The notes beneath the pieces are model-generated. The model searched no databases. It was not told the DNA's origin and worked only from the letters and a program-made list of their open reading frames with translations. The position numbers were made by a program, and so were the translations under genes. From NCBI GenBank assembly GCA_947488305.1, contig CANKZM010000010.1, forward strand, positions 1-64,000: 64,000 bases of DNA, in the 5' to 3' direction. This document shows positions 45,755 through 55,415 of the stretch, piece after piece (position 1 is the first letter of the stretch; every line of letters begins with the position of its first letter). The DNA comes from an uncultured Roseobacter sp. (lineage in GTDB: Bacteria > Pseudomonadota > Alphaproteobacteria > Rhodobacterales > Rhodobacteraceae).

Positions 45755-46698
45755 GTGCGATCCCTCAGGCGAGGGTCCACGGCGGCATAGGCCAGATCAA
45801 CGATGAAGTTGATAAGGATCACCCCGAAGACCACCAGCATCACAACGCTTTCCACCACGATCAGGTCCCGGGCAGAGATCGACTGGAAAATTAGCCGCCC
45901 CAGTCCGGGCAGGTAGAACACTTGTTCAATGATGATCGTGCCCGCGAAGAGGAACGAAAACTGTAAGCCCACAATGGTCAGCACCGGGATCATCGCGTTG
46001 CGCAGCCCGTGTCGCCAGAGGGTTTGCCGTGCGGTCAGACCCTTGGCGCGGGCGGTACGCATATAATCCTCGCCCAGCACATCCAGCAGGGCAGAGCGCA
46101 TCACACGGGTCAGGATCGCGGCCTGCGGCAGCGCCAGCGCAATGGCGGGCAAGGTCAGCGCCTTCAGGCCCGCCGCGAAACCGTTGCCCCACCCGGGAAA
46201 CCCACCTGCCGGAAAAACCCGCCACTGTATCGCAAAGACCAGCACCAGCATCATCGCAAACCAGAAATTCGGGATCGCAACCCCCATCTGTGTGGCGCCG
46301 AGCACGGCAAGGTCCGGCGCAGTGCCCCGACGGGCCGCAGCATAAACACCTGCCGGAATGGCGATTGTGATCGAAAGCGTCAGGGCGTAGAGCGCAAGGG
46401 GAATGGAAACCCCGATACGGTCTGCCACCATCTCCGATACAGGCGTGCGGTAGGTGTAGGATGTGCCAAAGTCTCCGGTCAGCATACCGCCCACCCAGGC
46501 GATGTAACGTTGCAGTTTCGACTGATCCAGCCCCAGTTCAGCGCGCAATGCCGCCAGCGTCTCCGGCTGCGCGTTGATCCCCAGCATGAAGGAAGCCGGA
46601 TCTCCGGGTGCAATTTCGATCACTGTGAAAATCACCAGCGACGCCACGAATAGGCTGAGGATCAGGGAGCCGAAGCGTTTTAGAACATAGCGCTGCAT
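45751..46698 (-). CDS. Peptide-type ABC transporter permease (DppB family)
   Basis: 315 residues from ATG 46698 (MQRYVLKRFGSLILSLFVAS, the usual DppB/GsiC N-terminus); an in-frame ATG at 46728 would overlap the divergent gene and is less likely. Six helices. The EAA loop region is LWRHGLRNAMIPVLTIVGL. First gene of the seven-gene operon running to 40744; its promoter must lie in the short gap to the deacetylase-fold gene. Confidence 0.92.
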   Translation of the reverse strand: MQRYVLKRFGSLILSLFVASLVIFTVIEIAPGDPASFMLGINAQPETLAALRAELGLDQSKLQRYIAWVGGMLTGDFGTSYTYRTPVSEMVADRIGVSIPLALYALTLSITIAIPAGVYAAARRGTAPDLAVLGATQMGVAIPNFWFAMMLVLVFAIQWRVFPAGGFPGWGNGFAAGLKALTLPAIALALPQAAILTRVMRSALLDVLGEDYMRTARAKGLTARQTLWRHGLRNAMIPVLTIVGLQFSFLFAGTIIIEQVFYLPGLGRLIFQSISARDLIVVESVVMLVVFGVILINFIVDLAYAAVDPRLRDRT

Positions 46699-46774
46699 CG
46701 CGATTACGTTAGGCGGGGCGTCACGCATGGTCCAGAGGGGTTGTGAAGTCGTCCCGGTGCGTTACATGGCGCCT

Positions 46775-47908
46775 ATGGACAGGCCACGGCTCATCGGAGC
46801 AGAGATCTTTCGTCATTCCAGCTATGGGCGCTGGCATCCGCTGCGTGTGCCGCGGGTCTCAACCGTTATGGATCTGTCGCGGGCCATGGGGTGGTTGCCG
46901 TCTGAGCAGTTCATCACGGCCCCCCGTGCCAAACCCAAGGCGCTTCATGCCTGGCATACGCCCGAGTATATCGCGGCGCTTCAACGGGTAGAGGAGACTC
47001 AGATCGCAACCGAAGAGGACACGGCCCGCCATGATCTTGGGTCGGTGACCAATCCGGTTTACGCGGAGATATTTCGCAGGCCGGCGACGGCGGCAGGGGG
47101 ATCGCTGCTGGCGGGCGAGTTGCTACGGAATGGTGGTATCATCTACAATCCGCCGGGCGGCACGCACCATGGGATGCCCGACCGCGCCAACGGGTTTTGT
47201 TATCTAAATGATCCGGTGCTTGCGATGCTCAGCCTGCGCCGCAATGGTGCCCAGCGGATTGCCTATGTGGATATCGATGCCCATCATTGCGATGGCGTAG
47301 CCGTCGGGTTTCATGGCGATCCGGACTGTCTGATGATTTCGGTGCATGAGGAAAGGCTCTGGCCCCGCACAGGACTGCTCGAAGATGACGCGGGCGGCTC
47401 GGCGATCAATCTGCCGGTTCCCCGTGGCCTCAACGATACCGAAATGGCCTATATTCGGGACCATCTGATCCTGCGTCAGGTTGAGGCGTTCCAGCCCGAT
47501 GCCGTCGTTCTGCTTTGTGGCGCGGATGGGGTGGTCGAGGATCCGCTCGCGCATCTTTCGCTCAGCAATAATGCGCATTGGGCGGTAACGCGGGCGTTGA
47601 TGGGGCTGGCACCGCGCTTCCTTGTTCTTGGCGGTGGTGGCTACAATCCCTGGTCAGTTGGTCGCCTCTGGACCGGGGTCTGGGCCACGTTGAATGGCCA
47701 TGACATCCCGGACCGGCTACCGGGGGCCGCTGAGGAGGTTTTACGCGGTTTGAAGTGGGAGAATACCCGGCGCGGACGCAACCAGCCGGATCACTGGTTC
47801 ACGACGTTGCGGGATGATCCCCGCCCGGGGCCGGCACGTGTCGAAATCGAGAGCCGGGTCAATTACCTCAACGAAAGACGCAACCCAGGACGCGTCAGGA
47901 CTGGGTGA
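46775..47908 (+). CDS. Histone deacetylase-superfamily amidohydrolase
   Basis: 377 residues from ATG 46775; earlier in-frame ATGs at 46766 and 46727 exist and the start is uncertain. Active-site motifs are NPPGGTHHGMPDRANGFCYL (tandem His), VDIDAHHCDGV (zinc Asp and His) and the late LGGGGYNPWSVGRLW. Relatives deacetylate polyamines, acetoin-related compounds or other N-acyl amides. Divergent from the peptide-transport operon with a shared upstream region, which suggests that both act on the same imported compound. Confidence 0.86.
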   Translation: MDRPRLIGAEIFRHSSYGRWHPLRVPRVSTVMDLSRAMGWLPSEQFITAPRAKPKALHAWHTPEYIAALQRVEETQIATEEDTARHDLGSVTNPVYAEIFRRPATAAGGSLLAGELLRNGGIIYNPPGGTHHGMPDRANGFCYLNDPVLAMLSLRRNGAQRIAYVDIDAHHCDGVAVGFHGDPDCLMISVHEERLWPRTGLLEDDAGGSAINLPVPRGLNDTEMAYIRDHLILRQVEAFQPDAVVLLCGADGVVEDPLAHLSLSNNAHWAVTRALMGLAPRFLVLGGGGYNPWSVGRLWTGVWATLNGHDIPDRLPGAAEEVLRGLKWENTRRGRNQPDHWFTTLRDDPRPGPARVEIESRVNYLNERRNPGRVRTG

Positions 47909-47985
47909 CGGTAAGAGGCCCTTTGGTCCCAGACAGTCTCACTAAGATTTGCGAGAAATCAGCACTGCGTGGTAGGCAGGGAAGT

Positions 47986-48336
47986 ATGGATGACACGCTC
48001 TCTCCAGAAGCCTGCCGGAGCCGCTATACAGAGCGCCTTACCGCGGAACGGCTGGAAATTATCGCTGATGGACGAGGCACGGATGCTGACCGCAAGCCGG
48101 TCACCCTGGATCAGCAAGCCGTAGGGCGATTGTCGCGTATGGATGCGTTGCAGGGCCAAGCAATGGCTAAAGCGATGCAAGGGCGGCGCGACGGGCGGGT
48201 AAAGGCCATCGACGCCGCGCTTGATCGGTTGGCGGGTGAGGATTTTGGCTGGTGCGATGACTGCGGCGCATTCATCGGCGTAAAGCGGCTAGACCTCGAC
48301 CCGACAGTGCAACGATGCGTGAGCTGTGCCCGCTAG
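47986..48336 (+). CDS. DksA/TraR-family zinc-finger protein
   Basis: 116 residues from ATG 47986 (CAGGGA upstream). A helical N-terminal part, then a four-cysteine finger WCDDCGAFIGVKRLDLDPTV followed by CVSC at the C-terminus. Short DksA-like proteins bind the RNA polymerase secondary channel. The acidic coiled-coil tip of DksA is not obvious, so effect on transcription is uncertain. Confidence 0.82.
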   Translation: MDDTLSPEACRSRYTERLTAERLEIIADGRGTDADRKPVTLDQQAVGRLSRMDALQGQAMAKAMQGRRDGRVKAIDAALDRLAGEDFGWCDDCGAFIGVKRLDLDPTVQRCVSCAR

Positions 48337-48344
48337 GCTGCCAT

Positions 48345-48554
48345 TTACACGGGCATATTGTCGAACATGTCGTCAAGGGCTTCGTCCTTGAGCGTGTTGT
48401 TCATGTTCTTCAGCCGCCTGGGGACAGCGTGCCCCTGAATCGCTAGTGTCGTGACCACGCGATCAATGAGTGGTTGCAACCTCAAACGCTCCGCATGTGA
48501 CGCAGCCTCTGCACGTTCTACCAATTCTGCAGCTTGGACTTTCAAATCGTTCAT
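48345..48554 (-). CDS. Small hypothetical protein
   Basis: 69 residues from ATG 48554 with a strong GGGGAGAG upstream. Hydrophilic and helical (VQAAELVERAEAASHAERLR), ending DEALDDMFDNMPV. No family recognised. It ends 8 bp from the convergent DksA-type gene. Confidence 0.6.
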   Translation of the reverse strand: MNDLKVQAAELVERAEAASHAERLRLQPLIDRVVTTLAIQGHAVPRRLKNMNNTLKDEALDDMFDNMPV

Positions 48555-48892
48555 TGGTCTCTCCCCTTGCACAATTCTGGTATTTCGGCGGTAAAACAGG
48601 GCTCTACGGCACTGTCTGCTTACGTCTAACCATCATGTGGTAACAGTTTCTTATAATACCATATCCAGCTGGGTACTTCACGTCATAGTTGAGGCGAATT
48701 GTCTAACAATTGGGCGAAAGGTTAAAAACTACGCAGGCGAATGGCGAATGTCATGACTAATCAAGGGACAGGCTGCGGGCGTCTCGTTTTTTCTGCGAAT
48801 GCGCATCAGGGCCAGTGGAGAGGATGCATGGGGTGCGATGGTTCCCGCCTGTCAAGACAGGCGGAAACCCGCTGATTCTGCTTTGGGCAGAC
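48555..48892. other. Intergenic stretch with one hairpin
   Basis: Holds the promoter of the small protein (minus strand) and, at 48845-48864, a hairpin CCGCCTGTC-AA-GACAGGCGG. That hairpin lies beyond the stop of the binding-protein gene (minus) and is a probable terminator without a good U-tract. No gene seen. Confidence 0.5.
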
Positions 48893-50368
48893 TTACTGCG
48901 ACCAGCTTACTGCGGTCAGGTCAGTTGCCTGAGTCGGTGCGTTCTGCCAAATGCCTTTGAGGCCCGATTTGGCAATCGGCAGCCACGCCAGCTGGAAGAG
49001 ATACCCGTTTACATAATCATCTGCGATCATCTGTTGCGCCTGCTTCAACAACTGGGTGCGCACTTCCGGATCAGTGGTGGAATTGAGCGTGGCCATCACC
49101 GCCTGGAAATTCGGGTTGTCGTATTGGAAGTAATACTCCGGATTGGCATAGATGCCGATGTCGAAGGGTTCGGAGTGCATGACGATGGTCAGCCCGAAAT
49201 CCTTGCCCTTGAATACCGATTCAAGCCATTGCGCCCATTCCACGTTGATGATCTGCGCAGTAATCCCCACTTGCGCAAGCTGGGCCGCGACAATCTCGCC
49301 GCCGCGCCGCGCGTATGAGGGGGGCGGCAAGTACAGTGTGGTTTCGAACCCGTCGGCCAGCCCGGCCTCGGCCAGCAGGGATTTCGCCTTGTCCGGGTCA
49401 AAGGCGGATTGGCCGGTCAAATCGACATAGGCCGGGTTATGCGGCGGGAAGTGGGTGCCGATCGGTGTGCCATAGCCGAACATTGCTCCGTCGATGATCG
49501 CCTGCCGGTCGATCGCATGGGCCATGGCCTGCCGCACCAGCGGGTTGTCAAAGGGGGGCATCTTGTTGTTGGTGCTCAGGATCACTTCGCCCTCGGTTGA
49601 TCCGACGAGCACCTGGAAACGCGGGTCGGCTTCGAATTGCGGCAGGTTTTCCGGCGCGGGGAAATTGCTGAAGTAATCAATGTCTTCCGCCATCAGGGCA
49701 GCAAAAGCGGCGGTCGGATCGGAGATGAACTTGAACGTGGCCGCTTCCAGCACGGCGGGTGTTCCCCAGTAGGCGTCGTTGCGCACCAGCTCGATGCGGT
49801 CGGACTGGACCCACTCCACGAATTTGAATGCGCCCGTGCCGATTGGCTGCTGTTTGATGTTCTCGATGCTCTCGGGGGCCACGATCACCGCGTCCCCCCA
49901 GGCAAGGTTGAAGAGCATATTGCCGTTTGGTTCGGACAGGGTCAGGCGGACGGTGGACGGGTCCACTACTTCAACGGCGGAAATCGCGGAATAGAGGGCC
50001 TTTTGCGCGTTGACGCTGTCCTCGGCGAGGATGCGGTCTAGCGAAAATTTCACGTCCTCGGCATCCATGGTGGTCCCGTCATGAAAGGTGACGCCTTCGC
50101 GCAGCGTGAAGGTGTAGGTCAGCCCGTCGTCGGAAATCTCCCAGCTTTCGGCCAGGCCCGGGACAACTGATCCATCGGCCATGAAACGGGTCAGCCCCTC
50201 GAAGACGTTGGAATAAAGCACGGAGTCGATCGCGCCTGCTGCAGCAGAGGTCGGATCGAGGTGCGGCGGCTCCAGTTGCAAGGCGACGGTGATATCACTT
50301 TGTGCCTGTGCGGTCACTGCGATGGCGGAAAGAGCAGTGGCAAGAAGCGTGCGTTTGAGCGTCAGCAT
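48893..50368 (-). CDS. Peptide-type ABC transporter substrate-binding protein
   Basis: 491 residues from ATG 50368, which gives a good Sec signal peptide (cut after AQAQ, about residue 23). SBP family 5, with typical opening DITVALQLEPPHLDPTSAAA and LAESWEISDDGLTYTFTLRE. It likely feeds the permease operon at 43329-46698, from which it is separated by three unrelated-strand genes. Ligand could be peptides, opines or other amides. Confidence 0.92.
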   Translation of the reverse strand: MLTLKRTLLATALSAIAVTAQAQSDITVALQLEPPHLDPTSAAAGAIDSVLYSNVFEGLTRFMADGSVVPGLAESWEISDDGLTYTFTLREGVTFHDGTTMDAEDVKFSLDRILAEDSVNAQKALYSAISAVEVVDPSTVRLTLSEPNGNMLFNLAWGDAVIVAPESIENIKQQPIGTGAFKFVEWVQSDRIELVRNDAYWGTPAVLEAATFKFISDPTAAFAALMAEDIDYFSNFPAPENLPQFEADPRFQVLVGSTEGEVILSTNNKMPPFDNPLVRQAMAHAIDRQAIIDGAMFGYGTPIGTHFPPHNPAYVDLTGQSAFDPDKAKSLLAEAGLADGFETTLYLPPPSYARRGGEIVAAQLAQVGITAQIINVEWAQWLESVFKGKDFGLTIVMHSEPFDIGIYANPEYYFQYDNPNFQAVMATLNSTTDPEVRTQLLKQAQQMIADDYVNGYLFQLAWLPIAKSGLKGIWQNAPTQATDLTAVSWSQ

Positions 50369-50503
50369 ATGGGGTCCCCGTTCTGTGAATGGCTTGAGTG
50401 TCCCCAGAAACGTGCCGTCAATCAATAGTCTGCGACCCCATGGACGTGGATTTTTGAAAAGCGCGCTGCTATTCAACGCCGGAAATTAGTGGGAGAAGCG
50501 CGG

Positions 50504-51343
50504 ATGAGTGCGACCGCCAGAAAGACAGCCCCCATGCCGGTCGACATCAAGGCCCGCAAGGGGGGAGAGCCCCTCGTGAGCCTCACGGCTTACACGACGC
50601 CCATGGCCCAAATGATGGATGCGCATTGTGATTTCGTGCTGGTGGGGGACAGCGTCGGCATGGTGCTGCATGGCCTGCCTTCGACGCTTGAGGTCACGAT
50701 GGAAATGATGATCCTCCATGGCCGCGCGGTGTCGCGGGGCCTTCATCAAGCGATGATGGTGATCGACATGCCATTCGGCAGCTATGAACAAAGCCCGGAG
50801 CAGGCGTTTGAGAGTGCCGCCCGGTTGATGCGGGAAACGGGTGCTGGCGCCGTCAAGCTTGAGGGCGGGCAACATATGGCCGCGACCATCGACTTTCTGG
50901 TGAAACGCGGGATACCCGTAATGGCGCACATCGGGCTGACGCCCCAGTCTATCAACACGCTTGGGGGATACCGGGTACAGGGTCGTGGGGCCGATGCAGA
51001 TCTTCTGATGGCGGATGCTGATGCGGTCGCAACGGCAGGCGCTTTCGCGGTCGTGCTCGAGAAAACACCGCAAGGTCTTTCGGACCGGATCACCGCCACG
51101 ATCGACATCCCGACGATTGGCATTGGCGCGTCTGCCGGCTGTGATGGGCAGATCCTTGTGGTGGACGATATGCTGGGGCTGTTTACGGCCTTCAAGGCAA
51201 AGTTCGTCAAACGGTATGCGGATTTGGGCGCGGCAGGAGAAGCTGCCATTGCCGCCTACGCCGCGGACGTCCGGGCGCGACGGTTTCCCGGAGCGGAGCA
51301 TGTGTTCTCCGATGAAGCACCCAAGGCGACCGCTGCAAAATGA
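50504..51343 (+). CDS. panB: 3-methyl-2-oxobutanoate hydroxymethyltransferase
   Basis: 279 residues from ATG 50504 (GGGAGAAG upstream). KPHMT barrel, with [20 protein letters not shown], the metal-site region VLVGDSVGM and [20 protein letters not shown]. First step of pantothenate synthesis. Overlaps panC by ATGA. Confidence 0.95.
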   Translation: MSATARKTAPMPVDIKARKGGEPLVSLTAYTTPMAQMMDAHCDFVLVGDSVGMVLHGLPSTLEVTMEMMILHGRAVSRGLHQAMMVIDMPFGSYEQSPEQAFESAARLMRETGAGAVKLEGGQHMAATIDFLVKRGIPVMAHIGLTPQSINTLGGYRVQGRGADADLLMADADAVATAGAFAVVLEKTPQGLSDRITATIDIPTIGIGASAGCDGQILVVDDMLGLFTAFKAKFVKRYADLGAAGEAAIAAYAADVRARRFPGAEHVFSDEAPKATAAK

Positions 51344-52194
51344 CCACGCCTATCATTCGGACATTATCAGAGCTGCGCGCGGCGACCCATGCGTGGCATA
51401 TGGCGGGGGAGACGATTGGTGTTGTGCCAACAATGGGCGCGTTGCATGACGGGCATCTTAGTCTTGTTGCCGCAGCCAAAGCAGGTTGTGATCGGGTGAT
51501 CGTCACGATTTTTGTGAACCCAAAGCAGTTCAATCAGGCCTCTGATCTGGATAACTATCCCCGCACGGAAGAAGAAGACGCCCGCAAGCTGGAACGGTTC
51601 CGTGTCGATGCGGTCTATGCGCCAGATGTCAGCCAGATCTACCCCGACGGGTTTTCAACCAATGTCTCTGTCACCGGTATGACGGATGTGCTCTGCGGCG
51701 CGCATCGCCCCGGCCACTTCGACGGCGTGGCCACGGTGGTGACCAAGCTTTTCACGCAATCCTCCGCCGATAAGGCATATTTCGGCGAGAAAGACTTCCA
51801 ACAACTGATGGTGGTCCGTCGCATGGCGCGCGATTTGGATATTCCCATCGAAGTTGTAGGGTGCCCGACAATCCGTGAGGAAGACGGGTTGGCCATGTCG
51901 TCGCGCAATCTGCTGCTGTCAGACAGAGCGCGCGTGAAAGCACCGCGATTGTCAGAGGTGATGTCAGAGGTCGCCGATCAGTTGTCTCAGGGTGTTGTGT
52001 TTTCAGAGTTGCAGGCGGATGCCGTGGCAAAACTCGATCTGGCTGGTTTCACAAGCGTCGATTACTTCGAGCTACGCTCTTGCGCGGACCTCAGCATGCT
52101 CGAACGACCCACCGAACCCGCGCGGCTCTTTGCGGCAGCCTGGCTTGCCGGAGTGCGGTTGATCGACAACATTGATGTGCCAGTCGCAGGGTGA
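51340..52194 (+). CDS. panC: Pantothenate synthetase
   Basis: 284 residues. The nucleotide-binding motif [14 protein letters not shown] (about 30-43), VFVNPKQF-like [14 protein letters not shown], and the [14 protein letters not shown] segment are diagnostic. Joins pantoate and beta-alanine. Coupled to panB; no panD seen nearby. Confidence 0.96.
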   Translation: MTTPIIRTLSELRAATHAWHMAGETIGVVPTMGALHDGHLSLVAAAKAGCDRVIVTIFVNPKQFNQASDLDNYPRTEEEDARKLERFRVDAVYAPDVSQIYPDGFSTNVSVTGMTDVLCGAHRPGHFDGVATVVTKLFTQSSADKAYFGEKDFQQLMVVRRMARDLDIPIEVVGCPTIREEDGLAMSSRNLLLSDRARVKAPRLSEVMSEVADQLSQGVVFSELQADAVAKLDLAGFTSVDYFELRSCADLSMLERPTEPARLFAAAWLAGVRLIDNIDVPVAG

Positions 52195-52244
52195 TTTTGC
52201 GGCCCCAGAGTCTGCTCTTTGACAAATCATAAAGCTTCAAACGG

Positions 52245-52259
52245 GCGCTCTTTGAGCGC
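52245..52259 (+). terminator. Weak terminator hairpin after panC
   Basis: GCGCTC-TTT-GAGCGC, followed by only TTTGG. Probably the end of panBC. Confidence 0.4.
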
Positions 52260-52308
52260 TTTGGCGGGGCGCAACACTCTTCAATATGCAAAGAACGATC
52301 TGGATTTC

Positions 52309-52341
52309 TGACACGATGTCGGCAAAAGTGACATTATGTCA
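52309..52341. promoter_or_regulatory. Tandem operator at the TetR-family start
   Basis: TGACACGATGTC (52309-52320) and the perfect inverted repeat TGACAT-T-ATGTCA (52329-52341) are 20 bp apart centre to centre; the second covers the start codon of the regulator. Probable autoregulatory TetR sites. Confidence 0.5.
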
Positions 52342-53013
52342 GAGATTCGCAAGAATTCGCTTTTGGGCGTGCCCCGGACGTCGCAGCCCAGCAAGGCGGC
52401 CCTCACCCGTGCGGCGATTATGGATGCCGGACAGGAGTTCTTGCTGGCACGACCGTTCCGAGAGCTGACCGTAGGCGGTCTGATGAAATTGACCGGTCAC
52501 AGCCGGCCTACATTTTACCTGTACTTCAATGATCTTCATGGGCTCATGGAAGCGCTGTTGGACGAAGTTAAGGTCGGAATTGTTGAGGGCGCACGACCTT
52601 GGCTGTCGAATGAAGGCGATGCTGTGGAAGAACTCCAATCAAGTCTCTCCGCGCTCGTTAACGTGGGATATGAGCAGGGCGCGATCCTAAAGGCTGTCAG
52701 CGATGCCGCGCCCGGTGATGAGCGGCTCGAACAGGTTTGGCAGGCCTTTATTGGCTCTTTTGACGAAGTCGTCGCCGCGCGCATCGCCATGGACCAGGCA
52801 GTAGGCATAACGCCTCAGTTCGATCCGTTACCTGTCGCTCGAGCCCTGAACCGTATGGACGCAGCCATCCTGATTCACGCTTTTGGCACACGAGACAAAG
52901 GTGACAAGGGCGATGTGCTTTCCGCTATTCGCAGGGTCTGGCTAGCGACGCTTTACCCCTTTGACGCCGAAGCTGTCATCAATGGCGTCAGGGATCGGGA
53001 AGAACAGAAATAA
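52336..53013 (+). CDS. TetR/AcrR-family transcriptional regulator
   Basis: 225 residues. The N-terminal helix-turn-helix is AALTRAAIMDAGQEFLLARP then ELTVGGLMKLTGHSRPTFYL; the C-terminal ligand domain is all-helical and unassigned. It sits in front of a DUF1254 protein and a flavodoxin-fold oxidoreductase on the same strand, which it likely controls. Confidence 0.9.
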   Translation: MSEIRKNSLLGVPRTSQPSKAALTRAAIMDAGQEFLLARPFRELTVGGLMKLTGHSRPTFYLYFNDLHGLMEALLDEVKVGIVEGARPWLSNEGDAVEELQSSLSALVNVGYEQGAILKAVSDAAPGDERLEQVWQAFIGSFDEVVAARIAMDQAVGITPQFDPLPVARALNRMDAAILIHAFGTRDKGDKGDVLSAIRRVWLATLYPFDAEAVINGVRDREEQK

Positions 53014-53102
53014 AGGTATCGGTGGGCCAGAACGGTTCATTTGAAGAACGAGTTGTCAGATTAAAAATGCAAAGCAAGTCGTTCAATATGGAGAACACAA
53101 AC

Positions 53103-54617
53103 ATGCGAAGAATCCTCAATCACATGACTGCGACGGTGCTGGCACTGAGCCTGTCATCCGTTTCGGCAATGGCACAGATGGCCATGGAAACCGAGATACC
53201 TGATGGCATTACGACGCCAGACAACATCGAAACGCAGCTTGGCGATCTGAATTTCTTTGATGGCGTGCCAGATGAGGAAACGACACAGAAAATCTACGAT
53301 CTCTACGATTTCTCGATGGCATATCAGGCGTATCTGAGCGGTTTGAAGATCGCATCAATGGATGCGATGTTGCGGGGCATTGAAAGTTTCGCGCCTGCCA
53401 ACACCCATGTTGCGCAATTCGCGGACCTGATGGACTCAAAGGCGCTGTTTCTGACGCCGAATACAACGAGCGTCTATCAAACAGCGTCGCTGCGCATGAC
53501 GGATGAACCCTGGGTCATTGAAACACCGCCAAATGTGCTCGGATTCCTCAACAACGCCTGGTTCAAATACGTCCTGGATTTCGGCAATCTTGGGCCAGAT
53601 GAGGGGAAAGGCGGCCGTTTTCTGATCCTGCCCCCTGGATACGACGAGGACATCCCGGCGGGTGAGTACACGGATGTTGTACAGACTGACACCTATTCTC
53701 ACTGGGTGCTGTGGCGCGGGTTTCTTGATGAAAACGGGTCACCGGATACAGCGGTTCAACAGACCAAAGACACATTCAGGATGTACCCTCTGTCTCAGGC
53801 TGATAACCCGCCAGAGATGACCTTCGTCAATGTGTCGGGCCAGGAGTTCAACACCATCCACTTAATGGATGACCGCATGTTTGAAGAGATCAATAACGTC
53901 GTCCAGTCAGAACCTTTGTTTGGGGAAGACGAAGAGTTGCTCGGTTATCTCAGAGCCATCGGCATCGTCAAAGGTCAGGAATTTGCGCCGGACGAACGCA
54001 TGACGTTCATTCTGGAGCGTGCCGCTGCTGCCGGTGCGGTCACCGTCAAGACGCTCATTTCGAAACCACGTGATGATCTTGCGTATTGGTATCCCGGAGA
54101 GAGTTATTGGCAAAATGCCTTCCCGGGTAGCGCGTATACGTGGGTGATTGATGGGGTGACGATGCATGACTTCCGCGCCGCGTTCCACTTCTATGCGACA
54201 GGGGTGACGCCGGCCATGGCTTTCAAATCGCCGGGCAAAGGCTCGCAATACGCCTTTACGTATCGCGATGCAGACGGCAACGCGCTTGATGGATCGAAGA
54301 CCTATGTGCTCAACGTTCCGGCCAATCCACCAGCGGAGAAATTCTGGTCGTTTACGCTCTATGACAACCAGACACGGTCCATGCTGCAAACCGACAAGCA
54401 GTTTCCGGCCCTTGGCAGTAATGATGCAGGCTTGGTTCAAAACGACGATGGTTCGACCGACATCTATTTCGGGCCACAGGCGCCAGAGGGCAAGGAAAGC
54501 AATTGGTTGCAGACGGTTCCGGGAAAAGGCTGGAATACTATCATGCGCCTTTATGGCCCAACAGAGCCGTGGTTTGATCAGACATGGCGTCCCGGCGAGA
54601 TCGAGCTGGTCGAATAG
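53103..54617 (+). CDS. DUF1254/DUF1214 exported protein
   Basis: 504 residues from ATG 53103 (GGAGAA upstream; ATG 53088 possible), with a signal peptide ending SAMAQ (about residue 25). The DUF1254 part (about 65-200, IYDLYDFSMAYQAYLSGLKI) and the C-terminal DUF1214 part (FWSFTLYDNQTRSMLQTDKQ) are both present. Family is common in marine bacteria, function not established. Probably periplasmic. Confidence 0.86.
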   Translation: MRRILNHMTATVLALSLSSVSAMAQMAMETEIPDGITTPDNIETQLGDLNFFDGVPDEETTQKIYDLYDFSMAYQAYLSGLKIASMDAMLRGIESFAPANTHVAQFADLMDSKALFLTPNTTSVYQTASLRMTDEPWVIETPPNVLGFLNNAWFKYVLDFGNLGPDEGKGGRFLILPPGYDEDIPAGEYTDVVQTDTYSHWVLWRGFLDENGSPDTAVQQTKDTFRMYPLSQADNPPEMTFVNVSGQEFNTIHLMDDRMFEEINNVVQSEPLFGEDEELLGYLRAIGIVKGQEFAPDERMTFILERAAAAGAVTVKTLISKPRDDLAYWYPGESYWQNAFPGSAYTWVIDGVTMHDFRAAFHFYATGVTPAMAFKSPGKGSQYAFTYRDADGNALDGSKTYVLNVPANPPAEKFWSFTLYDNQTRSMLQTDKQFPALGSNDAGLVQNDDGSTDIYFGPQAPEGKESNWLQTVPGKGWNTIMRLYGPTEPWFDQTWRPGEIELVE

Positions 54618-54726
54618 CGTGCCAACGTCGTCTGAGTTTTAATGCCAATAGGGTGATGCGGTTTTTTTGACGTGATCGTTGTCTGCTTTCGATGTATTTG
54701 CTTCTGCGAGGCTGATCGGGGAAACA

Positions 54727-55314
54727 ATGCACGTTCTTACAATACTGGATCACCCTGACCCAAATTCCTTCACCGCCGCCGTTGCCCGCTCATTTAACAT
54801 GGGCGCAGAAAGTGTTGGCCATACAACCGAACTCGCCGATCTTCATGCTGAGGGGTTTGATCCACGCTGGACAATGGCTGACGTTGAAGGGGAGGGGCCA
54901 GATCGGCTACCGGCGGACGTCCGTCTTGAACAGGAGCGGATTGACCGGGCTGATGCGATTGGGTTCGTCTTCCCACTGTTCTGGTGGGGGATGCCTGCGA
55001 TGACCAAAGGGTGGGTCGATCGTGTTTGGTCTTGGGGTTGGGCCTATGATCAACTGGATGATCCGGAGAAGTCGTTGCAAAGACCACGAACAGGTGTCCT
55101 TCTGGTGCCCGCTGGCGCCCGATCAGATGAGATGGGCGAGCTTGGCTACAGAGCGGCAATCGAGACGGCCTGGATCAGCGGTACGTTTGGCTACTTTGGC
55201 TTTGCGCATCGAGAACTTGTGTTGCTGAACGGTTCCAAAGGATCGAAAACGAGGCGGGAAGCTTTGTTGAGGCGCGCTCATGAAGTCGGGGCTTCTCTTA
55301 AGGCGCCTATCTGA
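54727..55314 (+). CDS. NAD(P)H dehydrogenase (quinone)-type flavodoxin-fold oxidoreductase
   Basis: 195 residues from ATG 54727. The FMN-site start MHVLTILDHPDPNSFTAAVA and the FPLFWWGMPAMTKGWVDRVW signature of the NQO/KefF/MdaB family are visible. Two-electron quinone or nitro-compound reductase; physiological substrate unknown. Third gene of the TetR-led group. Confidence 0.88.
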   Translation: MHVLTILDHPDPNSFTAAVARSFNMGAESVGHTTELADLHAEGFDPRWTMADVEGEGPDRLPADVRLEQERIDRADAIGFVFPLFWWGMPAMTKGWVDRVWSWGWAYDQLDDPEKSLQRPRTGVLLVPAGARSDEMGELGYRAAIETAWISGTFGYFGFAHRELVLLNGSKGSKTRREALLRRAHEVGASLKAPI

Positions 55315-55415
55315 ACAGCATATTTCAGTTACCCAACTTGATGAGCAATCAGGGTCCCGACGCGGAGACAAACTTTGTTGCCGTTTACAGAGACGATGAT
55401 TGGGCCGCAAAGCCC

